A DNA stretch of 64,000 nt from Agelas oroides (Eukaryota > Porifera > Demospongiae > Agelasida > Agelasidae). Below the pieces are notes generated by a model, which had not been told where the DNA came from, ran no database searches, and saw only the letters and a list, made by a program, of their open reading frames with translations. Where the stretch lies: the NCBI GenBank assembly GCA_949130485.1, contig OX422196.1, forward strand, positions 275,001-339,000, written 5' to 3'. The position numbers and the translations under genes were made by a program. Positions 11,526-23,780 of the stretch are shown here, piece by piece. Within the stretch, counting starts at the first letter, position 1. Each line of letters opens with the position of its first letter.

Positions 11526-11669
11526 AGGCGTAGGAACCGAGGGGGGGGGGGGGGCACCGAGGGCATGTGCCCCCCCCCCCAAGTTTACATAAATTGTTAT
11601 ATTAATTGCTCACTACTCTATGTATAGTTTGAAACTGTGCCCCCCCAATCGAAAAGTCTTTCCTACGCC
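11526..11669. mobile_element. MITE-like element, copy B
   Basis: Same inverted repeats and internal poly-G hairpin as 7785-7925, at the equivalent position upstream of receptor copy 4. The G run is longer than in copy A. Confidence 0.75.
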
Positions 11670-11890
11670 ACTGATCATAGTGGAGTAGCTACAATATAGA
11701 AAGAGGCAATGTACAAAAATTAGCTGTACAAGTTGTAACAAGCCGAGACATAACAGGATGTGGTCAATCTGGTTGTGTCAAGTCTGTTTCATTTGCTGAG
11801 TAGAAGAGTTTGAGTTTCCAGCAATAAACTGGCTATCTAGCCACACCATGCAGCCATCTACAAACTGAAGAGCTAGCTATATACTTTGAG

Positions 11891-14117
11891 ATGGGACCTT
11901 TACAGCTGGTGTGTCTCCTTTGTGTGGCAACTGTAAGTCTGAGGCTCTCCTTCATGATGTGCACATGCTTCATGTTCTGGCACTGCTACCATCACTGTAA
12001 TACTGCTAGGTGTGTGTGGAGGCAGACTACCGACTGGAGGTTCTGTTCCTCAGACTAGCCAACCCGACTGGGATGTGTGGAGATCCTCAGTGTGCAGCCA
12101 ACCAAGGATGCTGTGACAGTCCACCACCATGTGCAGGACAGTGTGGCTACCATCCCAGGTTCTGTGTGAGACCACTCGGCACCATGTCCAATTCCAGCTC
12201 AGACTGCCTACAGAGAATAACTATCACAAACACTGCTACAAGTGTGCGTAATGAATTTCTTACCTTTGTGACTGGAAATGATGACTTCTTTGGATCACCA
12301 AACCCTGCTGTCTTTACTGGACCTAGGTGGCCAGTAAGTTGATGGTACGTTAACTTAGTTATTCACAGTACACACTCACACTCTCCTCACATGCCACAGG
12401 GAGGCATACAGCTGTTCATGGAGGTGTATGACATTGAACAAACTGGCTTTGATGGTGAACTGGTGGACAGGTTTGCTGTAGATGTGAATGTTTCAGTTGG
12501 ATCCAACATCACCACAGACAGCACTGGAGTCTTTGGTCTCATGCAACTGCAAGTGAACTTCCGAGTGATGTGTGTGGAGGACTTCTTTGTCCTGGACTGT
12601 GCCACCTGCTCTGGGGTCAACAGGGACCCCTCTACAAACTGCTCCACATGTCTGACAGGCTATGGAGGAAGTGACTGCACTGTGGGTAGGTTATACCATA
12701 CCTAGTCGTGTTCCCAGGCCATTACAAAGAAATGCCAAATGGCCTAGGTACGAGGCTATACCATACTTGATCAAACCTGTCAGCAAATTAGCTAACACAA
12801 CAGTCTACTGCAGACCTTGACCGCTGTGGACACACCACTCCATGTGAGAATGGTGCAACATGCAACAATACTGGACCTGATCAGTATGAGTGTCTGTGTG
12901 CAGCAGGGTTTGAGGGACTCAACTGTGAGAGGGAGACAGATGAGTGTGACCCCAGCCCCTGCATGAATGGAGGGACTTGCACAGTGAGTTGTTGTAGCTG
13001 TTACACTATCTTCTGTGGTATACATAGCTACAGTGTTGACCTGTTAGATACCTTCTTCCTGTTTTCCTGTATACCAGCAACCATGTAGCATATTACTGTG
13101 TGTCACATGATGATGCTGACATTGAATCAGAAGGAAACTGGGTTTATCTCAAGCCAGAACTTAATTGCGTCATTAATGACATTATATACACCTGCTTTAT
13201 AATTGCTCCTGGTACACCATCTTCTGGGACCCTGTCTTCTGGTACATACCTTGTCTCCTTATTTCCAGGACCTGCTTGCCGGCTACAATTGTAGCTGTCC
13301 TGGTGGATTCAGTGGGACCAACTGTGACCAGGAGGGTGAGTGTGGGAGGGTGAGGGGTGTGAAGGAGTAATAAAAGAAATTCTTCATGCAATACATGAAG
13401 CTGATGTTTGCCATTCATTGACCAGCTCCAGTGCTCAACTCAAAACAAAGAAAGTACATCAAAAATGATGATACAAATACATGATGATGCTGACATTGAA
13501 TCAGAAGGAAACTGGGTCTATCTCAAGCCAGAACTTAATTGCATCATTAATGACATTATATACACCTGCTTTATAATTGCTTGTAGGTACTCCTGGTACA
13601 CCATCTTCTGGGACACTGTCTTCTGGTACACCATCTTCTGGGACACTGCTGGCACCAGTGATTGGTGGAGTGGTGGGAGGGCTGCTGTTACTTGTTATCA
13701 TTGTAGTCATCCTGACTGTGGCTACATGGATGTGTGTCAGACAGAGAAATGCTGTTTTGAATGCTGGTCAGTAAGTATGCGACCTCACCATGGTAGTATC
13801 GTATCTGTTCATCACCTCATCTCTCACAGGCCACCCCCCATCCCAGGAAGACATTGACCTCCAACCCAACCCAGTGTATGGGGTAGCTGGCAGTGGTATG
13901 TACTAAACGGATGGCAACTCATGATCAGGTGAAGCTGTGAAGGTGATGGATTATCTCATCTTCTGCGGGCCACCCCTCACCCCAGGGAGACATTGACATC
14001 AAGCCCAACCCAGTATATGGGGTAGCTGCACCACAACAGTCCCAAGACTACTATGCATTGGACCACATCCACAAGACCAGTGGAGATATAACTGACACTT
14101 ATGAATATGTGAACTAG
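11891..14117 (+). CDS. Delta-like EGF receptor, array copy 4 (terminal exon acceptor lost)
   Basis: Exons: 11891-11932, 12010-12333, 12400-12685, 12814-12983, 13269-13335, 13587-13766, 13830-13895, and a would-be terminal exon 13969-14117. The ectodomain is intact: signal peptide, MNNL-like, six-cysteine DSL-like, two EGF. Its exon 3 has the DIEQTGFDGEL version shared with copy 2, while intron 4 has the insertion shared with copy 3, so the gene is a mosaic. The membrane exon encodes an extra TPSSGT unit and ends LNAG. The NPVY exon is duplicated (two copies), but the acceptor before the last exon reads ctgcgg where copy 2 has ctgcag. Without it the message would read through the donor to GMY-stop (TAA at 13904-13906), losing YYAL and YEYVN. 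Confidence 0.82.
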
Positions 14118-14478
14118 AAAATATATTTCACTATATATTTATGTTGGGACACCAATGTATACACACAATACTGAATGCAATGAACAAAACATCTGCATGA
14201 CATACCACAATAATGATGCTATTATAGAACACATGGCCAGGACAGTGGTACAATACATGATGATGCTGACGAGGAAACTAGGTCTATCTCAAGCCAGAAC
14301 TTGATTGTGTCCATATGCAAGAGACGGCTGCTACTATCTACATAGTTATACAAAACAAGTTAGTAATCAAGCTGCATTCAAATTGGACCATTTTGTGCTC
14401 CTTGCTATAAATAAGTGTAAATGAGTATCCTCACTATAGCTACCATATATGGGCAACTTGATTCATGGAGATCATCAT

Positions 14479-14640
14479 AGGCGTAGGAACCAGGGGGGGG
14501 AGGGGGGGGAGGGGGGGGGGGGGGGGGGGCACCGAGGGCATGTGCCCCCCCAAGTTTACATAAATTGTTATATAAATTGCTCACTACTCCATGTATAGTT
14601 TGAAACTGTGCCCTCCCAATTGAAAAGTCTTTCCTACGCC
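14479..14640. mobile_element. MITE-like element, copy C
   Basis: Third copy of the same element, upstream of receptor copy 5. Its poly-G tract is much expanded (about 14495-14529, interrupted by single A bases), while the matching poly-C tract has shortened. Confidence 0.75.
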
Positions 14641-14863
14641 ACTGATCATAGTGGAGTAGCTACAATATAGAAAGAGGCAATGTACAAAAATTAGCTGTAC
14701 AAGTTGTAACAAGCCGAGACATAACAGGATGTGGTCATTGTCATAATGGCTGTGTCAAGTCTGTGTCATTTGCTGAGTAGAAGAGTTTGAGTTTCTAGCA
14801 ATAAACTGGCTATCTAGCCACACCATGCAGCCATCTGCAAACTGAAGAGCTAGCTACTTTGAG

Positions 14864-16734
14864 ATGGGACCTTTGCAGCTGGTGTGTCTCCTTTGTGTGG
14901 CAACTGTAAGTCTGAGTCTCTCCTTCATGTTGTGCACATGCTTCATGCTCTGGCACTGCCACCATCACTGTAATACTGCTAGGTGTGTGTGGAGGCAGAC
15001 TACCGACTGGAGGTTCTGTTCCTCAGACTAGCCAACCCGACTGGGATGTGTGGAGATCCTCAGTGTGTAGCCAACCAAGGATGCTGTGACGGTCCACCAC
15101 CATGTGCAGGACAGTGTGGCTACCATCCCAGGTTCTGTGTGAGACCACTCAGCACCACATCCAATTCCAGCTCTCACTGCCTCCAGACAATAACTTTAAC
15201 AAACACTGCTACAAGTGAGCCTAATGAACTTCTTACCTTTGTGACTGGCAATAATGACTTCTTTGGAACACCAAACCCTGCTGTCTTCACTGGACCTAGG
15301 TGGCCAGTAAGTTGATGGTACATTAACTTAGTTATTCACAGTACACACTCATACTCTCCTCACATGCCACAGGGAGGCATACAGTTGTTCATGGAGGTGT
15401 ATGACCTTGACAATGGCTTTGATGTGGAACTGGTGGACAGGTTTGTTGTGGATGTAAATGTTTCAGTTGGATCCAACATCACCATAAACAGCACTGGAGT
15501 CTTTGGTCTCATGCAACTGCAAGTAAACTTCCGAGTGATGTGTGTGGAGGACTTCTTTGTCCTGGACTGTGCCACCTGCTCTGGGGTCAACAGGGATCCC
15601 TCTACAAACTGTTCCACATGTCTGACAGGCTACGGAGGAAGTGACTGCACTGTGGGTACGTTACATCTGCCAACATAGCTGGCCAACTAACATGATAGTA
15701 ACTATACTATACTGCAGACCTTGACCGCTGTGGACACACCACTCCGTGTGAGAATGGTGCAACATGCAACAATACTGGACCTGATCAGTATGAGTGTCTA
15801 TGTGCAGCAGGGTTTGAGGGAGTCAACTGTGAGAGAGAGACAGATGAGTGTGACCCCAGCCCCTGCATGAATGGAGGCACTTGCACAGTGAGTTGTTGTG
15901 GCTGTGACATGATCTTCTGTGGTATACATAGCTACAGTGTTGACCTGTTAGCTACCTTCTTCCTGTTTTCCTGTATATCAGCAACCATCAGTGTAGCACT
16001 GTGTGCCACTCTATGTACCAGCAACATACACTGTCTCCTCATTTCCAGGACCTTCTGGCAGACTACAACTGCAGCTGTCCTGGTGGCTTCAATGGGACCA
16101 ACTGTCACCAGGAGCCGGGTGAGTGTGTCTCTGGGTGAGGGGGTGTGAAGGAGTCAAAAAAGAAATTCTTCATGCGATACATGAAGCTGATGTTTGCCAT
16201 TCATTGACCAGCTCCAGTGCTCAACTCAAAACAAAGAAAGTACACCAAAAACGATGATACAAATACATGATGCTGCTGACATCACGAGGAAACTGGGTCT
16301 ATCTCAAGCCAGAACTTAATTGCGTCATTAAGGACATTATACACCATTCTGCTTTATAATTGCTTGTAGGTACACCATCTTCTGGGACGCAGTCTTCTGG
16401 GACACTGCTAGCGCCAGTGATTGGTGGAGTGGTGGGAGGGATGCTGTTACTTGTTATCATTGTAGTCATCCTGACTGTGGCTACATGGATGTGTGTCAGA
16501 CAGAGAAATGCTGTTTTGAAGGGTCAGTAAGCATGCAACCTCACCATGGTAGTATATTATCTGTTCATCACCTCATGTCTCACAGGCCACCCCCCACCCC
16601 AGGAAGACATTGACCTCCAGCCCAACCCAGTATATGGGGTAGCTGCACCACAAGACTCCCAAGACTACTATGCATTGGACCACATCCACAAGACTAGTGG
16701 AGATATAAATGACACTTATGAATATGTGAACTAG
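14864..16734 (+). CDS. Delta-like EGF receptor, array copy 5
   Basis: An apparently intact copy with the simplest tail. Exons: 14864-14905, 14983-15306, 15373-15655, 15718-15887, 16049-16118, 16370-16522, 16586-16734. The product has a signal peptide, MNNL-like domain, DSL-like module, two EGF repeats, TPSSGTQSSGT stalk, membrane helix, and a single tail exon with NPVYGV, YYAL and YEYVN-stop. It has neither the intron 4 insertion of copies 3 and 4 nor the foldback in intron 3. EGF2 reads NCH rather than NCDQ near its end (one Asp to His change). This copy is the best reference for the family. Its 3' flank runs directly into the end of the opposite-strand PTB gene. Confidence 0.9.
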
Positions 16735-16889
16735 AAAATGTATTTCACTATATAATTAGCTATGTTGGGACACCAATGTACACACACAATACTGAATGCA
16801 ATGAACAAACATCATACCACAATAATGATGCTATTACAGAACACATGGCCAGGACAGTGGTACAAATACATGATGATGCTGACATTGAA

Positions 16890-19800
16890 TCACAAGGAAA
16901 CTGGGTCTATCTCAAGCCAGAACTTGATTGCGTCCAGGATCTGTTGGGTGGGTTCCTGGACTGTTCTGAACACGTGTACCTTCATGCTAGAGGGGAACCC
17001 CGGGCGCTGTGAGGCAATTGCAAAGCATTTAGAGTCACTGGGGTGGACACAGTACCCCACCAACTGCTTGCGAGGATAGTTTCTGTTCACAAACAAACGA
17101 TGCTTCTTGTCTGTGAGATTGATCCCAAGAGACGAGACCTGCATGTGTATGACATTCCCCTGGACAGCCGCCTGCCCCGCTGCCACTCCTTCCTCATTAA
17201 ATATTTTAATGGCTTCCAAAATAGACTGCGGGGTCAGTGGGAAGTCCAAGGCGGCCGAACCAACATAGTTTAGTGAGAATCTAGCGTAGTCCTCCTCTGT
17301 GAAGTCGAGGGGGGAGAGGATATGACCAGTGTGTTGCTGTGGCTGGTCTCTGGAAGGAGATGACTGATTAAGAAGAGGAGTGTGAGCGACAAAGGAAGCT
17401 GTTGGGCTGGAGGAGCGCTGGGAGATAGTGAGTGACCTCAGTCGCTTGAGGATCCCATGGCCTTCACAGCCACCAGTTGAACCCTGCAGGGGGAGAAGAC
17501 ATTGCCAGTAATAAGACTACATATAGTCAAAGGGAGCTTGAACCACGTACCTCAGCTTGGTCGTATTCTTCACTGTCATCAGCCGAGAGCTCATCGTAGA
17601 AGGACCCTCCCCGCTGGTAGAAGGTGATCTGGCAGGACTGTCGCAGGAATGAAACCAGAGACACCATCAGAGCAGCACTGTTACACCGGAGGACATGACC
17701 TATCAGGGGTTTCCCCTCCTCCTTGATGATGTAACCAATAAACCTCTTGTCCTGCGAGTACACTCCAATAGCTCGTATCCGACTGGTCTCGTGCATGGCG
17801 TAGATTATTTCCATGTCATCAGACATATCTACCAACCTCACTTGTGCGATACTGAGCCACACCCCCACCTCCTTCGCCTGACTCGGTCTACTCTCGGTGA
17901 GAACCTTCTGGATGACATCGTTGACGCTGTGTAGCTTGCCGGCTACTGCACTACCAATGTGTGTGGCCGGAAGTTTGTGCAGGAGTTCTGTGGGGGAGAA
18001 GGGGGTGTCTCTGGGGGAGGGGGTGTGGTCGCTCTCACTGCCACTGGTGGTACTGGAGAGGCTCATGTCACTGGGGGGGCGGGAGAGCATGTCCAATGCC
18101 CTTTGCGAGCTCACCTGTGTGTATGGAGAGAGGGGGGACCATATGAGATAATGGGGAAGACCAGCAACATATGTTTGTTACATCATAAACAAACCAACAC
18201 ACGCCTCATTGCAAGGTTGAAATGCTCTCGTGCACTTATTAGGAGTTACATATGGACCAATAGGAGGTGAGTGCAGAGTTCTTATATAGAAACATACCCA
18301 ACTTATTTACCAGGTACATAAGTGCCAATATGAAAATGATGCAGAGTTCTTGGAAACATACCAAGCCAATTTAGCCTTGAATGGTGTCACCAGAGTATGA
18401 GTCATAGGTTAAACATATTCATGGGTAGTGCATTTCCGTATCCTTGGAGCTGTCTGTTAGCCATGGCAATACTAGGTCAGGGTTGGCAAGAAGGAAGATG
18501 GCACAACTGATAGGCTGCCAGCCTTTAGGCCCTGAGAGATATAGTCAGCCAATCTGGCCATTAGTTGTCATAAGACTGAATCAGTCGAGACAGGTAAACA
18601 AGCCGGACGTCTAGTGCATACTTGGCAGATCAACAGCCTCCCTCCGTCAGTAGCAAACAGCTATTAGGAAACACATTGGAACTATTTCATACTGAAAGCT
18701 TATTTTGTGATGTTAATTTAGCCGTGTAACTTGAAACACTAACACACTACTGCCACAACATTGGCTATTGGTGGATGCACATTCCCACGTTGGTACATGC
18801 AGAGGTACACGCTCCAAAACAGAACACTCCTTCTATTGGGGAACAGATGATTGGACTTTGGTGTATAGGACTTGTTCAAAATCTGGGAGTGACCCGAGAG
18901 GGTGAGTATATGCGAGTGTCCTGGGTAGAAATTGAACATTATTCTGTTGTCTTTCAATCATGCTATCGTGCTTCAAAATGGTGTTGTGTAGAACTTTTGT
19001 TAAGGGTGGGGCTCATAATCACTGTGTGGACGTGTATTTACACATTAATTTTATGCAGCTCACATGAATCCTACCCTCAGCAGAAGTTTTGCACTACAGT
19101 GCTTCAAACACAGAAACACAATCAACATACTTTGATTTCTACTCAGACTGCCACATCAACATGATCTGAAGCGGTATAATTAGCTACAAACCCAGGCTTT
19201 CTGTTCTGTATTTGTCTTGCAGCTGCTAAGCCTGGGGCCGAGGGGTGGTACACATAGGGTATCGTAAACAATTGAGTATTCGCTTGAGAATACATAGTCA
19301 TCAATCCTTGTGCATCAAACTACAACGAGTTGCAACATTTTCAGTGCCAAAGGACCTGCTTCAGGCAAATACAGCACATGGTGGATTCCACCAGGAATAA
19401 GGTCCCTTGGGAAGTTGGAGGCACTCAAGAATTGATAACCATTCTCAAGCAAATACTCAGTTTAAACACAACCGCTCAGTCCTTGTCCCGAGAGATAAGT
19501 TGTCATAACTCCGATGATCACATAGGGTATGTGAGCTATTTCGCTGAGGGTGAAAGGCAATTGATGACCCATGCTTGAGCATAACCTGGCTGTGAAGGAG
19601 TGTGTCACATCGAGTCACCTGCATGCCTCTGATAACACAGCCACTAATGGTTCTCAAACTACACCCCCTCCCTCCCACACACATTTTTCTCCTAGCTACA
19701 AGCATAGATAACTATTTTGTGGGGGTGCATGTGTGTGCATGTATGTACGGTTGAAGCAAAATTTGCCTGTTTAGCACATGAGTAGGAAATGTATCGTCCT

Positions 19801-21926
19801 GCACCCAGATTTCCCAAAGCGGATAGTACAACCTTTCAAGACCTATATAGGTTATCCTCTTTTGGGAGGTCAAAGTGAAAGACCACAGGAAGCACAGCAT
19901 ACCACAGAGGTGTAATCAAAGCAGACTCAGCACCTTGAGATGAAGCCAATATGGTGCTTATCAGGAGTATCACACTTTCATCTAATAGCCAGCAGGCTTT
20001 GAAGCCCATTGTACACAAACCAGCTGAACAGGATGGTTTTCAACTTTTATGGAAGTGTACATTTCAGAGTTTGTTTACAGCAGCTGCTACACCTCAGAGG
20101 GACAGACAGTACATATACCAGGCTCAAAAACATGTGATTGATTATTAATTTAAACCAGCCAAAAATGGATGAAAGGGGGAGAAAATTTTGCAGTGGTAGC
20201 CGTTCCCAGGCCTCCTATTTTTACTCTTTTCCTGGGCAATGTGAACACAAACCAAAAAAGGGGAGACCTGGGGGACGAGGCTAAATGCAGTAGCACACAG
20301 ACAAGACGACAGAGAAGAGGAGTGGTTCCAATTTCTTACCTTGCTGAGAGTGATATCGTCCACACTCTGGGACTGAAGACGCACAGCATCATAGAGTGCA
20401 CTGGAGACGAGGTGATCCGGACATCGCAGCACGTGACAGACAGGAATACTCTTGGGTCGCCACAATACCAGCCCCACGATTCTCTTGTTCTTTGAACACT
20501 TTTGCACAGAGAGAAGCTCCTTCAGTGCAAATGACTTGAAGAGGAGGGCTGAGTTGTTAGGAGGGGCAAGGCGGATTTTCTCCGATGTCACATACACTAC
20601 AACATCCACAGTCCGAGAAACCACAAGTTCCTTAGCAGCCATGTTAACACAGTCTACATAATAGTCGATCTCCTTTGATCCCAGGTAGTCCGCTGGGTAC
20701 TGTCCACAGTCCTGCCCAACTTTGCACTGGAGGAAGGACACGGAGCGTGTTCGTCCAGTGTCAGGCAACATCTCTGGACTGGATTTGGTTGGTACCAGTT
20801 CTCTGTCGGCAGGATGTGTCCAAAATGAGTGTGAAGTCGATTTTCTTCTGGGAGGTGGGACAGGTTTGGTCTTTCTTAGCTGTGGGGAGAGAGGTGGGGA
20901 GGAGCTGTCCTGCAGCAAGGGGGAGGGTACCGAGGGGGAAATGCTGCCACCTGATTGGGCAGTGGGTGGGGGAGAGCTGGTGGGGGTCCACCTGCCAGCC
21001 AGGGGGTGGTGTGGATGGCTTGTGGAAACAAGGACAGGAGAACTGTGTTCACCCTCATCACTGTCCTCCGAACCAGAGTGTCTAGAAAATTCTTTGCACC
21101 TCACTATGACTGGGCTGTCTTCTTCTGATGCAGTCGTGTTTCTCTTATCTCCCCAGCTGTCTTGAGCAACACTTTGCACTGGGCTCGTTGTCTCGGGACT
21201 AGCAGAGTCAGAACCGTGGTTCACCATGTGGAGGGCGACATAGCCCCCATGTTCCGGAGCCACAGGCGCATCTCGTTCCACATTGGGGCTCATAGGATCT
21301 ACGGTCGGCGACGTACAGTCTTCTAGAGGGGGGAGCAGCGGAGGGGGCAGCGGGGGAGGAGAACGGGGAGGACTGACGCGTCTCTTCTTCACTCGTATCT
21401 TGTTAGGGCTGGTATTGAGCTTCGTTTCTGGAGCTATCTCGGGCTCCACGCCGTTGCAGTTCTCCTCCGGCCGCTCTTCTTCATCGTCGATCACAAAGCT
21501 GGGCGTATCTACCATATCGTTACTGTTACACGTACCTAACTCGGGCGTTTGTTTTCTTCGAACAGCAGTGCGTTTACTTTCGAATCTACTGCGAGTAAAT
21601 AAAGGGACGGCCCCGCACGTCCCAGGATCTGAGCGAGCTCTGCACTGCTCAGAACCGATCCTCAGCAGTTGTCCAACCCTAGAATGGCTTCCCCCGGGGT
21701 AGGAAACTGCAAACTCAATGTCAACATACCTTCCTTTCAAGGACCTCTCTTTACATGCCAGCTTTGTAGAATGCGAGAGCTCGTTCTCTATGTGCAGTAG
21801 GTCTTCCAGCGTATCGTGCGCCTGCAGGTAAGAATTGCTGGAGGGTCGGGTGACTCGCGACGGTGTGAAGTCGGTGAACTGGATCGGACTCAGCCGTGAA
21901 TACAGCGTGGACGAATCTGCAGCCAT
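16890..21926 (-). CDS. Adaptor-like protein with three predicted PTB domains
   Basis: Three exons (20340-21926, 17551-18114, 16890-17483), all phase 0, give about 914 residues. The ATG at 21926 (MAADSSTLYSRL) is chosen; an in-frame ATG 36 bases upstream is possible. The first 400 residues are a low-complexity Ser/Pro-rich region with SH3-type proline runs (PPRSPPPLPPPLLPPL, KPVPPPRRK). Three PTB/PH-like folds follow, each opening with a strand and a YLGS- or YVGS-type turn: about 408-529 (YPADYLGSKEIDYYVDCVN), 570-690 (HIGSAVAG... RAIGVYSQDKRFIGYI... GHVLRC), and 790-914 (FSLNYVGSAALDFPLTPQSI... FVNRNYPRKQLVGYCVHP). The third resembles tensin-type PTB domains. PTB domains bind NPxY motifs, which the neighbouring receptors carry. 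The last 14 residues and the stop come from the reverse strand of an array repeat. No SH2, WW or GAP domain is visible, so I assign no orthologue. Confidence 0.8.
18115..20339. other. Large intron of the PTB gene
   Basis: A 2.2-kb intron, long for this locus, with no convincing exon on either strand. Around 20210-20285 is a foldback remnant (ttcccaggcctcc and its complement) of the family seen at 62679. Confidence 0.6.
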
Positions 21927-23412
21927 AGCTGTGCAGCGCAGCCAGCTGAAAAGTGTAAACAAGCGTAAAATATCTCGAAAACAAATGAGCGATGGCCGGC
22001 GAATGTCATTTTATACCAGCCGGAATATTAGCGTAGCATATTAATTAACGCTAATAGGTGAGGTATTGATTCGGACCATTAGCCCTACAAACGAGGCTTG
22101 AACTGCTGCGGTGCTCATAAGTTCCTGCGTCAACAAGCACACACCACTGAAAAAGCACAGCTGAGCTAAGTAGGTCATGGAAAAATCTTGTTAAAGTTGG
22201 TGCATCAATCCTGCTGCAGAGTATATATACCTCCCACACGGAATCTAAGGCCCTTGAAGCAGTGTAATGTAACACCATCCGTTGTGGAATAGCAGATGAT
22301 ATTACATTAAGTTCTAGGAGCCTCTCCTTAAAATAATGAGTGTCATTCATTTATGAAATGCAATCTATTGGTTGTCTTATTCTCTGATAATGGGCTGCCC
22401 TGGCCTTGATTGTCATTAAATTCATCATTCTATCCATAAGGAAAGGGTTGTACATTGGTAAATCCTATCTGGGTAGTACACGTCACTTCTGTTCCCCAGG
22501 TACCACTAGCAGGTATTCTTTGGAGAGATGTCAATGTGGTGGTGCTATCTGCAAGCACCCTGAGCAACATATGATGGTGCACAGGGTTATGTTAATTGAG
22601 TACACCTTGCAACAATGTTGGTAAGAAATTTGGCTAGCCTCATTCCAGGCTGCTCCCGAGCTTCCCAATGCTTGCAGTACGGTGCAAAATGAAAAGCTGG
22701 GAGGGACTTGAGCCAAATACCCCCCCCCCAAGCTTCTTTTTACTTAGCACAGGAGAGCCTGGGAGTGAGGATACAAACAGTAGGATCTTGTTTAGCGTTG
22801 TTGGGTGGGCTGAAAACAGTGACTAATAAACTTCTAGTGTTCCCACATATCTCTTGGTTACCATGGCAATGGCTACCAAATATTACTCCATACACAACAT
22901 GGCAAAAATATGATCTGTAGCATGTCAGGTGGCGGCACTCCTATTTCAGTAGCTGTACTGGATACTTGAACTCTCCTGACACGAAAGTTTTGGAATGTTT
23001 GTAACATTACACCACTCAGAAAGGACACTGATTCACCACCTAACCACTACAGCAATTAAACTTACAGGAGCTGGAATGTTTTATACAAATGAATTAGCAT
23101 CTAGCTCTCTCATGGGAACATGAAGCAGAACAGCTGCTTGGTTTCAACCATGAGTTGGAGAATAATATAAATGCATGGAGTCGTGAGTCTAGATTCCATT
23201 CCAGGTTATAGCTCAGAACAAGCTGTGGTTTGGGATGTGTTGTAGCCTGCAGCTGGTTCCTGGCCCTGCAGTGTGGCCTTCAGCTGGTAAACTGAAGTTG
23301 CAATTTTAAAGCAGTAGAGTAGTATGCAAAGGAAACGTGTAAAAAGTGGACAACAGGCACTCCTTTCCCCCTCCCCTCAGTGCCAGGAACCAGGCCAGAA
23401 TGTAGACTCTAG
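21927..23412. other. Intergenic region, nothing coding seen
   Basis: Only short ORFs without recognisable domains. About 22634-22745 carries a degraded inverted repeat of the tagcctcattcc family followed by a short poly-C run. Confidence 0.5.
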
Positions 23413-23722
23413 CTATTTCATCATGCCAGGGAATAGTTGATTCAATGTATGTTCATCTACTGCTGCAAGTTTCTTCATTGTCGCCAAGTGTTTCCACCCA
23501 GCTGCAACTAGCTCTTCAACCTTTGCAGGATCACTTTCACTGCGGTAGATCTCAAACAGGTCACGAACATTGTACCTACAAGAAAGATCGTGCAAAATCC
23601 TAAGTATACATTAAAATAATTATATATATTAAAGGCAGATACTTTAGTTTCTCCCTCAATTTCACAGCAGGAAACTGGACAGCCATTCTCAAACTTGCTC
23701 TGTATAACCTCAATGCTGCCAT
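23413..23722 (-). CDS. Small LYR-motif (Complex1_LYR) protein
   Basis: Two exons (23643-23722 and 23413-23575, joined in phase 2) encode 80 residues, MAALRLYRASLRMAVQFPA to LFPGMMK. The LRLYRASLR start is the LYR signature, and the spaced VRDLFEIYR and helical remainder fit the three-helix LYR fold. These proteins help assemble mitochondrial complexes or Fe-S clusters with acyl carrier protein. It is shorter than most and I cannot place it in a specific LYRM orthologue group. It starts 58 bases from the divergent PET117 gene. Confidence 0.75.
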
Positions 23723-23780
23723 GATGATACTGCTCCAATTATCCGAACGACAAATATCGAAATTCATTTTTAAGGCCGAT
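23723..23780. promoter_or_regulatory. Bidirectional promoter between the LYR protein and PET117
   Basis: Only 58 bases separate the two divergent start codons, so both 5' UTRs and the core promoter must be shared or overlapping. Both products are mitochondrial assembly factors by family, which fits co-expression. No TATA box is obvious. Confidence 0.6.

Noticed and set aside
18739..20148. Short ORFs on both strands in the PTB intron
   Set aside because: No domain, no codon bias that I can see, and flanking splice sites define this as intron.
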